DNA of 18,914 nucleotides from Patescibacteria group bacterium UBA2135 (GCA_002327685.1 DCXN01000023.1:1-18914); one strand, 5' to 3'. Counted from the stretch's first letter, positions 1 to 8,079 are shown. A program made the numbers and translations. The notes: generated by a model from the sequence alone, not told the origin.

Positions 1-24
1 GAGTTAATATAAGACGAAGTGCTT
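1..24. repeat. 3' remnant of the dispersed palindromic element
   Basis: Positions 1-24 are identical to 13016-13039, the junction that follows element A. The stretch begins with the 3' core GAGTTAATA and continues with TAAGACGAAGTGCTT. Together with 25-29 it can fold as AATA-x-AAG / CTT-x-TATT around the loop ACGAAGTG. The rest of the element lies outside the window, so the gene upstream of it cannot be seen. The match is exact; the function is unknown. Confidence 0.75.
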
Positions 25-173
25 TTATTTCTCCCTCGCTTGAAATTACAGGTTCAATACCTAGCAGCTTTGCTGCGAGATAGCACGAGCGAAGCGAGTT
101 CCGATAAAACCAAGCTCACATTCTTGAAAATCACCCCATCTTTAAGAAGATAAAAAATAATTGAAAATTTATT
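25..173. other. Intergenic region with small hairpins upstream of the phosphatidyltransferase
   Basis: It contains the hairpin GCAGC-TTT-GCTGC (64-76), extendable to 61-79 with one mismatch. The 12-mer GGTTCAATACCT at 51-62 recurs at 15077-15088, next to element C. A GCGAAGCG word at 90-97 resembles the loop sequence of elements A and C. No gene and no convincing promoter are visible. This is probably a decayed mosaic of the same repeat family. Confidence 0.5.
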
Positions 174-980
174 ATGCGTTATACTTTTAAACAAATTTTT
201 GCAACTCGCTATGATCCAACTCGCTCTAGAGCTAGAAGGCTAGCCGAGCGCTTTGTTCCAATTAACATCATTACTAAAACCCTCTCTCCTTATTCAGCTT
301 TTGTATTTTTAAATTTGGGTATTTCTGCAGATGTTGTTACTTTTCTTAGCCTCGGGGCAATCTTCGCTGGAGCAATCTTGTTTATAGTTGGATATCCAAT
401 TGCTGGCATCGTTGCCATTTTTATTTTTGGTGTCCTTGATTCTACCGACGGCGATGTCGCCAGAGTATCAGGAAGAACTAAATACGGGGGGACACTTGAT
501 TCTCTTGGCGCGGATTTTTTCTATGCGCTTATTCCGTCCTCGGTCGGTTATTTTTTATTTTTACAAGGAGTTACGTTAGGGGTTCTTTCTTCGCAAGATA
601 TTTTTACTGTAGCCGTGTTTGGGTCACTTTCTTTCCTTTTATATAGAATCATCAATATTAAAAGACTGAAGTTTTTAATAAGTTACAACAAACAAGATAC
701 GACTGTTGCCTCTGATATTTTTGATTCACAAAAAAACAGAACAGCAAACTTTATTTTTCGTATAGTAAAATTGTATCGCCACGTTCTTGTTAAAGATAAT
801 TTTTTTTCAGAACCCGGTCTCATTTTGTGGTTTTCTCTTTTTATATTTTTTGAACAATGGAAATTTTTAGCGTGGTATTTTGTGATTTTATTGCTCTACA
901 ATTTCGGATTTCTAGTTTTAAATTTCATTAAAATGTATCTCACTTTTCTCGCAATTGAGAAAGAGCAACCATTAAAATAA
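174..980 (+). CDS. CDP-alcohol phosphatidyltransferase family membrane protein
   Basis: This 268-residue integral membrane enzyme is predicted to move a phosphoalcohol from a CDP-alcohol to an acceptor alcohol, as in phospholipid head-group or inositol-phosphate lipid synthesis. The family signature is present at residues 89-114 (D89, D92-G93, A96-R97, G105/G106, D109, D114), following hydrophobic segments near 52-88. Further hydrophobic stretches lie at about 115-136, 143-160 and 216-255. The canonical spacing is AR-x8-G-x3-D-x3-D. Here the last two Asp are separated by four residues, so either one residue is inserted or D114 is not the catalytic equivalent. The ATG follows AT-rich sequence without a Shine-Dalgarno site, and no earlier in-frame start was identified. 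In a glycan locus it may make a lipid carrier or anchor. The family call is firm; the substrate is unknown. Confidence 0.85.
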   Translation: MRYTFKQIFATRYDPTRSRARRLAERFVPINIITKTLSPYSAFVFLNLGISADVVTFLSLGAIFAGAILFIVGYPIAGIVAIFIFGVLDSTDGDVARVSGRTKYGGTLDSLGADFFYALIPSSVGYFLFLQGVTLGVLSSQDIFTVAVFGSLSFLLYRIINIKRLKFLISYNKQDTTVASDIFDSQKNRTANFIFRIVKLYRHVLVKDNFFSEPGLILWFSLFIFFEQWKFLAWYFVILLLYNFGFLVLNFIKMYLTFLAIEKEQPLK

Positions 981-1099
981 AAATTACTTATCGTATTGAT
1001 GGTTTTCGTGTAAGTCTCTTTTGCACAAAGTGTGTTCTCGGAGTTGTATTAAATGTTGACAGATTGTTTTTAGTTTACTAGGCTAATAAACAGAAAAAT

Positions 1100-2095
1100 A
1101 TGGAAATACAAACAAAAAAGGGTGAAAAAACGACATGGAATGTTCTTATTACTGCTTCGTATCTTAAGCCAGATATTGAGCGTTTCAGCGGCTGGTTTAA
1201 AAAACATGGCATCAAGATTGTTGTGCCGCAAGTTCGTGAACGATTGACAGAAGAAGAGCTACTGGCACTTGTTGGTGACATAGACGGAGTAGTCTGTGGG
1301 GATGATTATTTTACAGCACGGGTTATAAATGCTGCGCCAAGGCTTAAGGTGATCTCTAAGTGGGGGACAGGGATTGATTCAATTGATACTAAGGCGGCTG
1401 AGGCACGTGGTATTCGTGTATGCCGCACACCCGACGCTTTCACAGAACCAGTCGCGGATACAGTTATGGGTTATATTCTCTGTTTTGCGCGCAATATTGT
1501 TGTTATGGATAGAGCCATAAAAAATAGTGCATGGAAGAAAATTCCTGGTCGTGCACTCAATGAATCCACGGTTGGTGTCATTGGGGTTGGAGCTATTGGT
1601 AGTGGTGTGTTGCGCCGAGCACGTTCTTTTGGAGCACGACTCATTGGTACTGATGTACGCGAGATACATAGAGGACACACTAGTGCGCTTGCAGTTGAGA
1701 TGGTATCGCTTGATGCACTACTTTCCGAATCAGATTTTGTATCTTTGAATTGCGATCTTAACTCAACATCGCGCCATCTGATTAGCACGGCGCAACTTAA
1801 ACGCATGAAATCAACCGCATATCTGATTAATTGTGCGCGTGGCCCATGTGTGGACGAGAAGGCCTTAGTAACAGCACTAGAAGATGGTGAGATTGCCGGC
1901 GCTGCTCTTGATGTGTTTGAAGATGAGCCCCTTCCGAACGATAGCTTGTTGAGACAAATGGACAATGTGTTACTCGCACCCCATAACAGCAACTCAAGTC
2001 CTAAAGCGTGGGAACACGTTCATCGCAACACCCTTGGACAGCTTCTTGAAGGACTTCGCAATAGCAAAAGATCATTAATTAAGGGAAAAATTTAG
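1100..2095 (+). CDS. D-2-hydroxyacid dehydrogenase (phosphoglycerate dehydrogenase-like)
   Basis: This 331-residue enzyme of the D-isomer-specific 2-hydroxyacid dehydrogenase family is predicted to interconvert a 2-hydroxyacid and a 2-oxoacid with NAD(P). The substrate-domain motif KWGTGID is at 87-93. The Rossmann nucleotide-binding motif GVGAIG is at 162-167. The catalytic set is R247 (NCARG), E276 (DVFEDEP) and H295 (APH). There is no C-terminal ACT domain, so it is the short form, unlike regulated SerA. It stands alone, 119 bp after the phosphatidyltransferase, and converges on the minus-strand methyltransferase. Beyond serine synthesis, such enzymes occur in surface-glycan loci that need glycerate-like or 2-oxoacid building blocks; that role is inferred here. 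The ATG at 1100 lacks a clear Shine-Dalgarno site. Confidence 0.88.
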   Translation: MEIQTKKGEKTTWNVLITASYLKPDIERFSGWFKKHGIKIVVPQVRERLTEEELLALVGDIDGVVCGDDYFTARVINAAPRLKVISKWGTGIDSIDTKAAEARGIRVCRTPDAFTEPVADTVMGYILCFARNIVVMDRAIKNSAWKKIPGRALNESTVGVIGVGAIGSGVLRRARSFGARLIGTDVREIHRGHTSALAVEMVSLDALLSESDFVSLNCDLNSTSRHLISTAQLKRMKSTAYLINCARGPCVDEKALVTALEDGEIAGAALDVFEDEPLPNDSLLRQMDNVLLAPHNSNSSPKAWEHVHRNTLGQLLEGLRNSKRSLIKGKI

Positions 2096-2129
2096 TAAAA
2101 TATTATATTAATGCAGGTTGTTGTATTTC

Positions 2130-2158
2130 GCGTTTAATCAATCATGTTCTTTAAACGC
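2130..2158. repeat. Inverted repeat at the convergent gene end
   Basis: GCGTTTAA (2130-2137) and TTAAACGC (2151-2158) form a perfect 8-bp stem with a 13-nt loop. It spans the stop codon of the minus-strand methyltransferase, just after the end of the plus-strand dehydrogenase. Neither strand has a proper T-run after the stem, so calling it a terminator would be weak. It may still mark the 3' end of one or both converging transcripts. Confidence 0.4.
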
Positions 2159-2875
2159 ATAGTAACGGCCTGGGAAATTGTCTTTTCTTATAAAGACTTT
2201 TTTGTCTTTAAAAAATTCATCAATTGCTTTGGCGGCTCCTGGCCAATATGTTGATGCTGCCCTTGTTTTATACTCATCAAAAAGTACAACACCGCCAGGA
2301 GCAACATATGGCCACAATTGCTCTAAACAGTCTTTATATGAGTCGTGCATGTCGACATCAAGATGTAGAATTGCGATGGGTCTGCCGTCGTATTTTTTAA
2401 GACTCTCATCAAAAAATCCTTTTATAAGTTTAACGTGATTGTTTAGAAATTTAGAGTCAATACCGCCTTTGTGTGTTAAGAATTTTTTTATAGAATCTGG
2501 AGTAGAAACATTTAAGTCACCTTTTTTGATGTTTCGAATACTTTTATCGTGCACTGATGGCTCTGGAAATCCCTCAAATGAATCAAAACCCCAAATTTCT
2601 CTGCCTTTATCTTCGTCCGCGGCAAGGTTTACAAGGGTGAGAAAACTATTTCCCTTGCCAACACCACATTCAACAATATTACCATCGATACTGCGAATGG
2701 AGTCATATATTCTTTCAAAATAACGAAACCTCTTATAATATTTTCCGTAGTGCGGTACGCGGAGTATCTCAAAACCCCAATTTCTCAAGATTAGTTTTCC
2801 GACGGATTTTATATTATTTCCAAGACTAGTATTTTTATGAGTGAGTGTCTTTAGTATTCGGTCTTTCATTTTCAT
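2138..2875 (-). CDS. TylF/MycF-type SAM-dependent O-methyltransferase
   Basis: A 245-residue class I methyltransferase of the TylF (macrocin O-methyltransferase) family, whose known members methylate sugar hydroxyls. The SAM-binding motif VECGVGKGNS is at 68-77. The family hallmark WGFDSFEGFPEP is at 95-106. The putative metal/catalytic segment LDVDMHDSY is at 172-180, and PGGVVLFDEY at 193-202 holds the second acidic cluster. The first 65 residues are basic and probably form a helical lid. It is the only minus-strand gene, convergent with the dehydrogenase and divergent from the transferase at 3188. Starts at M1 or M3 are equally possible, as no Shine-Dalgarno site is visible. It is probably a tailoring enzyme methylating a sugar of the surface glycan. 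The family call is firm; the substrate is inferred. Confidence 0.88.
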   Translation of the reverse strand: MKMKDRILKTLTHKNTSLGNNIKSVGKLILRNWGFEILRVPHYGKYYKRFRYFERIYDSIRSIDGNIVECGVGKGNSFLTLVNLAADEDKGREIWGFDSFEGFPEPSVHDKSIRNIKKGDLNVSTPDSIKKFLTHKGGIDSKFLNNHVKLIKGFFDESLKKYDGRPIAILHLDVDMHDSYKDCLEQLWPYVAPGGVVLFDEYKTRAASTYWPGAAKAIDEFFKDKKVFIRKDNFPGRYYAFKEHD

Positions 2876-3187
2876 AGTTTGTACATAATATCACCACTTA
2901 AATTTTCGTACAAGTCGAGCGAAACATAATACTATATTTTCATGTTATATTAAGCATTGACTCGACATTAAGTCCTTGTCTGTCTGTCCGCTTCGTCAAA
3001 GATTACTGTTTAGGCTCGGCGAAGTTGATAACTAGGCGAGCAGGTAGTTCCAGCTTAGTCCCGCTTTAAGCGGGATGCTCACTTTATGTTGTTGATAAAA
3101 ACATGCTCATGATACGGATATTATATTTACTAATAAAACCAATGACAGTAAGTGGCATAAGTGTGTCAATGTCCTGCCTCTAATGGA
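2876..3187. other. Divergent intergenic region with hairpins
   Basis: This stretch separates divergent genes and should hold both promoters, but I see no well-spaced -35/-10 pair on either strand. Visible structure: GTCGAG (2914-2919) with CTCGAC (2961-2966); CTTCG (2991-2995) with CGAAG (3020-3024); AACTA/TAGTT around a 10-nt loop (3031-3050); and a strong TCCCGC-TTTAA-GCGGGA hairpin at 3059-3075. The 12-mer GGCTCGGCGAAG at 3013-3024 is also in the loop of element C (15028-15039), which suggests a degraded relative of that repeat. No gene is seen. Confidence 0.5.
3059..3075. repeat. Short GC-rich hairpin upstream of the 3188 gene
   Basis: TCCCGC (3059-3064) pairs with GCGGGA (3070-3075) across TTTAA; TT/AA can extend the stem. 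The sequence after it (TGCTCACTTT) has no U-run, so it is not a classic terminator. It lies about 110 nt upstream of the transferase start, in what should be the leader or promoter region. Confidence 0.55.
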
Positions 3188-4591
3188 ATGAAAACTATAT
3201 TCATCTTCATATCTCAAAGTGTGATCGTAAAAAATGTCCTGCGTTCGGGCGGTTTTGAACTGCTTAAAAAGACTGGTCACAATATTGTTATTTTTATTAA
3301 GTGTAAAGAAATCCCCGAGTATATGAAAAAAGAATTTGCTGGTGAAAATGTTGTGCTTGTTCCTGTGTTTGGGCAGGATAGGATCGTGAGCAGGTGGCAA
3401 AGTTTGCTGGGGAAATTTGGAAGCTATTTTTTATGGAACGATACATCAAAGCAATATTTTCGCTATACTATTAACTTCAGACATAAGCCACGTGTCGTTA
3501 CATTTATTCATATTGTGATACTGCGAGTGATAAGTGGGACATTTGGCAGCACGCCGTTTACTCGAAAATTTATACGCTGGGTAAGCTTTACTTTTTTCCC
3601 AGAGAAATTTGAGCGTATTTCTGCATATTTTGACGAATATAAACCAGACTTGGTTTTTTCAACTTCTATTACATCAAAAATTGACTCTGTTTTTATAAAG
3701 GAGGCAAAAAGGAGGGGTATTTTAACGGTCTCCATGCCCAAAACATGGGATACGATTACGAGGACTTACTTTAATTGTCCGTCGGATTACTTTTTAGTAC
3801 AGAATGAAATTTTAAAAGAGCATCTTATTAAAACGCAAGACATTCCTGCGGAAAAAATCTATGTGATAGGATTTCCAGAATTTGATTGGTATGCGCGAAA
3901 AGAAATTATCCGAACTCGAGAAGAACACTGTAAACGAATGGGACTTGATCCAACACTCCCTGTCCTCTTTTTTGGTTCGCAAGGGAAATGGTATCCAAAC
4001 GATGAAACAATAGCAGATGCGCTCTATGGGATGATTCATGACAATGAACTCGTAAAACCATGTCAACTCCTCGTCCGTCCTTATTTTGTACAATTAGGAT
4101 GTGAGGATAAATTTTTAAAATTTAAAAATTTGCCTAAAGCCGCCTATGATGATACGTATCACATGTCCCCAGCATTTACTGAGGGGTGGGATCCGACGAC
4201 GGAGACGACGATTGATTTTGTGAATACTATATATCATTCTGATATTCTAATCATTGTTCTTTCAACTCTTGCGCTTGACGGCATGTGCTTCATGAAGCCT
4301 GTTATCAATACGCTTTTTGGGTCTTTGATTGTTGCAGGAGAGGATATCTCTCGCAAGATGTCGAAGACAACACACTACAAGTGGATTTTTGATACTGAAG
4401 GAACGTCAGTTGCGCACTCTAGAGATGATTTAAAAATGTGTATAAACGAGTATCTCCAAAATCCACAAACTAAAGCAAAAGAGAGGGCAGTTCTTAAAGA
4501 AAAGCTTTGTTATAAACTAGATGGTAAATCATCAAGCAGGATGGTGGAGGCAATTCAAGATATTTTAACTAAAAATTCATCTTTCTTATGA
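3188..4591 (+). CDS. GT-B-like glycosyl/glycerophosphotransferase of the surface polysaccharide locus
   Basis: A 467-residue protein without a signal peptide or clear membrane span. The N-terminal half begins with a beta-strand (MKTIFIFIS) and contains YKPDLVFSTS (151-160), as in donor/acceptor Rossmann domains. The C-terminal half shows VIGFPEFDWY (226-235), LLVRPYF (294-300) and DILIIVLSTLALDGMCFMKPVI (split: DILIIVLST at 352, LALDGMCFMKPVI at 361). These resemble the donor-site strand and helix of CDP-glycerol glycerophosphotransferases and the UDP-GlcNAc 2-epimerase-like GT-B superfamily. I chose the ATG at 3188 over the in-frame ATG at 3161 because the extra nine residues look non-coding and MKTIF opens the first strand. 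The stop overlaps the next start (ATGA), so it is coupled to the exporter. The fold-level call is reasonable; donor and acceptor are unknown. Confidence 0.7.
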   Translation: MKTIFIFISQSVIVKNVLRSGGFELLKKTGHNIVIFIKCKEIPEYMKKEFAGENVVLVPVFGQDRIVSRWQSLLGKFGSYFLWNDTSKQYFRYTINFRHKPRVVTFIHIVILRVISGTFGSTPFTRKFIRWVSFTFFPEKFERISAYFDEYKPDLVFSTSITSKIDSVFIKEAKRRGILTVSMPKTWDTITRTYFNCPSDYFLVQNEILKEHLIKTQDIPAEKIYVIGFPEFDWYARKEIIRTREEHCKRMGLDPTLPVLFFGSQGKWYPNDETIADALYGMIHDNELVKPCQLLVRPYFVQLGCEDKFLKFKNLPKAAYDDTYHMSPAFTEGWDPTTETTIDFVNTIYHSDILIIVLSTLALDGMCFMKPVINTLFGSLIVAGEDISRKMSKTTHYKWIFDTEGTSVAHSRDDLKMCINEYLQNPQTKAKERAVLKEKLCYKLDGKSSSRMVEAIQDILTKNSSFL

Positions 4592-6378
4592 AATTAAAAA
4601 TAAAACGCATAATAAAAATCCTGAAATTATTTCGCGAGGCATTTGGAGAATATAAACTTCGAATAGGTATTTTGGTTGTAATTGGGTTCACGGGCGGTTT
4701 ATTTGAGGGAATCGGATTGAACGCGCTTGTCCCACTTTTTTCTTTTGCGACAGGGGAAGAGGTGCAAGGTGTAGACTTTATATCTAAATTTATAAAAAAA
4801 GCTTTTTCGCTAGCTCATGTTGATTTTAACATCACATATCTCCTTATCTTTATTGTAATACTTTTTTTATTGAGAGCTGTCGTACTTTTTATAGGAACAT
4901 ATGTAAAAATAAAAATTACTTCTGATTATGAAAAAAATACCAGAACATTGTTGTTTCAAAAAACCATCAATTCTTCATGGCCGTATCTTTTGAGTCAAAA
5001 GACAGGTCATTTGGAAAAAACCCTAAGTGTTGAAATAGAAGGTGTAATGGGACTCCTCTCGACATTAAGTGCGAGTATACTCACAGTTACCACCATGTTG
5101 GTGTATTTACTAATAGCGTTTAATATTTCCCCACTGATTACCGTTATTACCTTTTCCTTTGGCGTTGTCACTCTACTTGTTTTTATTCCAATTGTTTTAA
5201 AAATAAAAAAGATCGTAAGCGTTTTTCGCAAAATAAACCGTTCTGTTGCCCATCTTATTAATGAAAGTATGAGTGGTATAAAAACTATTAAAGCGATGTC
5301 TGTAGGACAGCAGATAGTAGATATTGGAAATAGAAAATTCCTTCTACTCAGAGATCTGCGAATAAAACGTTTTTTAATTTCCGCCATACCAACATTATTT
5401 ATTCAGCCGATTAGTCTAATATTGATTCTCGTGCTTTTTTCTGTTTCTTATAAAACATCTAATTTTAATTTGCCGGCTTTTATCGTGGTAGTTTATCTTA
5501 TTCAAAAGATTTTTGTTTATGTACAGTCAATGCAAGGGAATCTTAATAAAATATCTTCCGCAATCCCTTATCTGGAGGGAATCCTTAAATATCAACACGA
5601 TATAACAAAATGGAAAGAGGTAGACGAAAGGGGTGCACCTGTTCAATTTAATGACAGCCTATCTTTAAAAAACGTTTCGTTTGCATACAAAACGGGCACA
5701 AAGACGGTACTTGAGGATATTAATTTTGAAATAAAAAAAGGAGAATTTATTGGTTTAATTAGTCCATCTGGGAGTGGTAAAACAACGATCGTTGATCTTA
5801 TTTTGCGCTTACTTGCCCCGACTTCGGGAGAGATTTTTCTTGACGGTGTAGCTATTAGCGATATTGACGCGCACTCATTTAGAAGAAGTATTGGATATGT
5901 TTCTCAGGACATATATCTTATAAACGATACTGTTTCTAATAATATCAGATTTTATGATTCTTCAATTGGAGATATAGAAATACGTCGTGCCGCGAAAATG
6001 GCGAATATTGAAAATGTAATTGGCGAGTTACCTGATGGTTTTGAAACAATAATTGGAGAACGTGGTGTTATACTTTCCGCTGGGCAGCGGCAACGTATTA
6101 TTATTGCTCGTGTTTTGGCACGAAAGCCACAATTATTAATTCTTGATGAAGCAACGAGTGCTCTAGATAATGAATCAGAGTTTGAAATCCAGAAATCCAT
6201 AGAGGGTCTTAAAGGAAAAACAACTGTCTTGGTTATAGCGCACCGATTAGGGACAGTGCTGAATTGTGATAAGCTACTAGTACTTCAAGACGGGAAAATT
6301 ACTGAAAAAGGAACACCCCAAGAGCTTCTAAACAAGAAAGATTCTTATTTTTTTAAGATGTACAATATACGAAAATAG
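4588..6378 (+). CDS. ABC exporter, fused membrane and ATPase domains (MsbA/PglK type)
   Basis: A 596-residue half-transporter predicted to flip or export a lipid-linked glycan across the inner membrane as a homodimer. Hydrophobic spans lie near 26-50, 82-105, 155-178, 182-206, 262-288 and 296-312, with coupling-helix sequence between them. The ATPase domain (about 355-596) has Walker A SPSGSGKTT (392-400), Q-loop Q440, signature LSAGQ (496-500), Walker B LLILDE (516-521), D-loop SALD (524-527) and H-loop H552. Two departures from consensus are visible: the first Walker A glycine is Ser392, and the signature reads LSAGQ rather than LSGGQ. Everything needed for hydrolysis otherwise seems present. 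The start overlaps the preceding stop by 4 bp, implying shared translation with the transferase and possibly a shared substrate. Confidence 0.93.
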   Translation: MKLKIKRIIKILKLFREAFGEYKLRIGILVVIGFTGGLFEGIGLNALVPLFSFATGEEVQGVDFISKFIKKAFSLAHVDFNITYLLIFIVILFLLRAVVLFIGTYVKIKITSDYEKNTRTLLFQKTINSSWPYLLSQKTGHLEKTLSVEIEGVMGLLSTLSASILTVTTMLVYLLIAFNISPLITVITFSFGVVTLLVFIPIVLKIKKIVSVFRKINRSVAHLINESMSGIKTIKAMSVGQQIVDIGNRKFLLLRDLRIKRFLISAIPTLFIQPISLILILVLFSVSYKTSNFNLPAFIVVVYLIQKIFVYVQSMQGNLNKISSAIPYLEGILKYQHDITKWKEVDERGAPVQFNDSLSLKNVSFAYKTGTKTVLEDINFEIKKGEFIGLISPSGSGKTTIVDLILRLLAPTSGEIFLDGVAISDIDAHSFRRSIGYVSQDIYLINDTVSNNIRFYDSSIGDIEIRRAAKMANIENVIGELPDGFETIIGERGVILSAGQRQRIIIARVLARKPQLLILDEATSALDNESEFEIQKSIEGLKGKTTVLVIAHRLGTVLNCDKLLVLQDGKITEKGTPQELLNKKDSYFFKMYNIRK

Positions 6379-6486
6379 ACGTTCAGACAGTATCGCAAAA
6401 ATTACAACGATCATTAAAAAATTAAAGGGATATAAGATTGTTCGCTGTTGAATTATTTATTAATCCTTATAAACAACAAATCATAA

Positions 6487-7263
6487 ATGAAAGATTTATT
6501 TTTGAAAATTAAATCAACCCCTTTTTACACGATAAAAGCAATAAAATTGTTTTTCAATTATTCTGGTAGGCTCATCCTTAATAACCCAAAAGCTCTCAGG
6601 TTTTATCCTCTTTATTTAAAGATTAAAGCAAGAACCTACCTCAAATTTCCTTCTTTATATCAAATGTGTGATCATATTAAATCTGCCCCAAAAGGAGCAA
6701 TAGTAGAGCTGGGCGTGTGGAAGGGGGGGTGTGGGGTATTTATGGCAAAATGTTATCCCGAAAGAACCGTATGACTGTTTGATTCTTTTGAAGGTTGCGG
6801 GGAAAAGCATTGGACAAAATATGACAAGTATTTAAAAAATGCTTCTCAAAATAAAAACTGGAAAACTAATACAATGTGGAAAGCTGACGAAGAAGATGTA
6901 TATGAAACATGTGAGATGCTTGGAGTGAAGAACGTAAAAGTCGTCAAGGGTTTTGTGCAGGATACGCTCCCAGACAATGAAATAGGGGATATTGCGGTGT
7001 TACGATTAGATATGGATTTGTATGAGCCAACCAAATGCGCGCTTGAAATTTTATATGATAATGTTGTTGAAGGTGGGATCATTGTTTTTGATGACTATGG
7101 TGTAAAAGGGTTTCGTGGTGCGACATGGGCATTACACGAATTTCTTGTTGAGCAAAAACTTTATCATCCTATATACTGGTATCCACATAAAGGCAAGGCG
7201 TATATAATTAAGAAATACGATCCAGATATTAAGAATTTTAATGATAGTAAAAAAAGAAACTAG
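6487..7263 (+). pseudogene. TylF-type methyltransferase interrupted by an in-frame TGA
   Basis: One continuous frame runs from ATG 6487 to TAG 7261-7263 (258 codons) except for a TGA at 6772-6774, codon 96. Before it lies the SAM motif VELGVWKGGCG (73-83). Directly after it, in the same frame, come LFDSFEGCGEK, VKGFVQDTL, LRLDMDLYEPTK and GGIIVFDDYG, so all family motifs survive. The TGA falls at the position that is Trp in the paralog at 2138-2875 (IWGFDSFEG) and Tyr in the paralog at 7241 (YYGFDTFEG). A single TGG-to-TGA change explains it. The following base is C, a context known to favour read-through, but TGA is used as a normal stop nearby. It is most likely a recent nonsense mutation, a sequencing error or a mixed-population allele. 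The separate ORF from ATG 6874 is its 3' part, not an independent gene. Confidence 0.85.
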
Positions 7264-7963
7264 AAGGATGAAGCGCGGTGTATTTTTTAACAAAAATTGT
7301 AAATTAAAGAGTTTAAAAATGAACGAATTAAAGAATTCAATTAATCAAACAATCGAAGATCTATCTGAGAAGCACAGAATGCATCGCAAGATCCGCTTTT
7401 TACTTGATGTTAGGGGGCTTCTGGTAACCAATAAAATAAAAGGAGCTTATGCTGAATTTGGTATCTTTCGTGGAGAAATGATGTATGCAGCCTCAAAAAT
7501 TTTAGGTAACAATATAGAACATTACTATGGATTTGATACCTTTGAGGGACTTCCTAAGCCGAAAGGTAATGATGAAAAAAAATTTGTATTTGAAAAGCTG
7601 GGGTTTATGAAATCTACCTACGATGAAGTTAAGGCTCTTTTGGGAGATGTGTCTAGTACCTTAATAAAGGGTGACTTTAGGAAAGAAGAAACGAAAAAAG
7701 AAATAATATCAGTTCTTAAGCCAATATCTATTTTGTCAGTGGATTGTAATTGGCCAAGCTCAGTAGAAGCTGCATTAAATATATCTGCAAAATATTTACA
7801 AGATGGCTCAATCGTCTATTTTGATGACTATTTTACTGGCACTAGTGATGGTGACTACATGTTGCCCATACTAGAAAAATTAAAAGTGGAACATGGTATT
7901 AAATGTGTGTATTTTCAAACATACCCTCCTTTCGCGAGAGCCTTTATTGTTTTTAGAAATTAA
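7241..7963 (+). CDS. TylF-type SAM-dependent methyltransferase, divergent
   Basis: A 240-residue class I methyltransferase. The SAM motif AEFGIFRGEM is at 71-80, the family hallmark YGFDTFEGLPKP at 96-107, KGDFRKEE at 143-150 and IVYFDDYFTG at 191-200. The segment matching LDVDMHDS of the 2138 gene reads VDCNWPSS (167-174), so the usual second Asp is Asn170 and metal binding may differ. The start is uncertain. ATG 7241 overlaps the upstream pseudogene by 23 bp. ATG 7268 sits directly against AGAAGG. ATG 7319 gives a 214-residue protein beginning MNELKNS and trims a basic, low-information leader. I list the longest form. It probably O-methylates a sugar in the glycan; a more distant acceptor is possible given the altered motif. 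Confidence 0.8.
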   Translation: MIVKKETRRMKRGVFFNKNCKLKSLKMNELKNSINQTIEDLSEKHRMHRKIRFLLDVRGLLVTNKIKGAYAEFGIFRGEMMYAASKILGNNIEHYYGFDTFEGLPKPKGNDEKKFVFEKLGFMKSTYDEVKALLGDVSSTLIKGDFRKEETKKEIISVLKPISILSVDCNWPSSVEAALNISAKYLQDGSIVYFDDYFTGTSDGDYMLPILEKLKVEHGIKCVYFQTYPPFARAFIVFRN

Positions 7964-7997
7964 AATGGCATGACATGTTTTATCAAAAAACTTTATA

Positions 7998-8014
7998 AAA
8001 ACTCCGTGAGTTTT
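7998..8014. terminator. Weak AT-rich hairpin, possible terminator
   Basis: AAAACTC (7998-8004) pairs with GAGTTTT (8008-8014) across CGT, a 7-bp perfect stem 35 nt after the methyltransferase stop. The T-run is inside the stem and the following sequence is AAATAATAAATAAATAG, so intrinsic termination would be weak in either direction. It may separate the methyltransferase pair from the 8080 operon. Confidence 0.35.
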
Positions 8015-8079
8015 AAATAATAAATAAATAGTCTTATGTTGTTGTTTTTATCTTTGCGTCTTACGTTCTACGTTTAATT

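Noticed and set aside
51..62. GGTTCAATACC looks like a tRNA T-arm (also at 15077)
   Set aside because: Only three stem pairs form around it, and no acceptor, anticodon or D arm can be found nearby.
1056..1089. Promoter with TTGACA at 1056 and TAATAA at 1084
   Set aside because: The spacer would be 22 bp and no better -10 is at 16-18 bp; too weak to annotate.
3161..3187. Longer N-terminus (nine residues) of the 3188 transferase
   Set aside because: MCQCPASNG precedes an obvious first beta-strand and looks like translated leader; no Shine-Dalgarno site supports ATG 3161.
6772..6774. TGA as a sense codon (alternative genetic code, Gly or Trp)
   Set aside because: TGA ends the genes at 4591, 11328 and 15004, Trp is encoded by TGG throughout, and the other long ORFs have no internal TGA. 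A recoded genome would show many.
6874..7263. Independent 129-residue gene
   Set aside because: It is the in-frame 3' half of the interrupted methyltransferase; the family hallmark FDSFEG lies upstream of its ATG.
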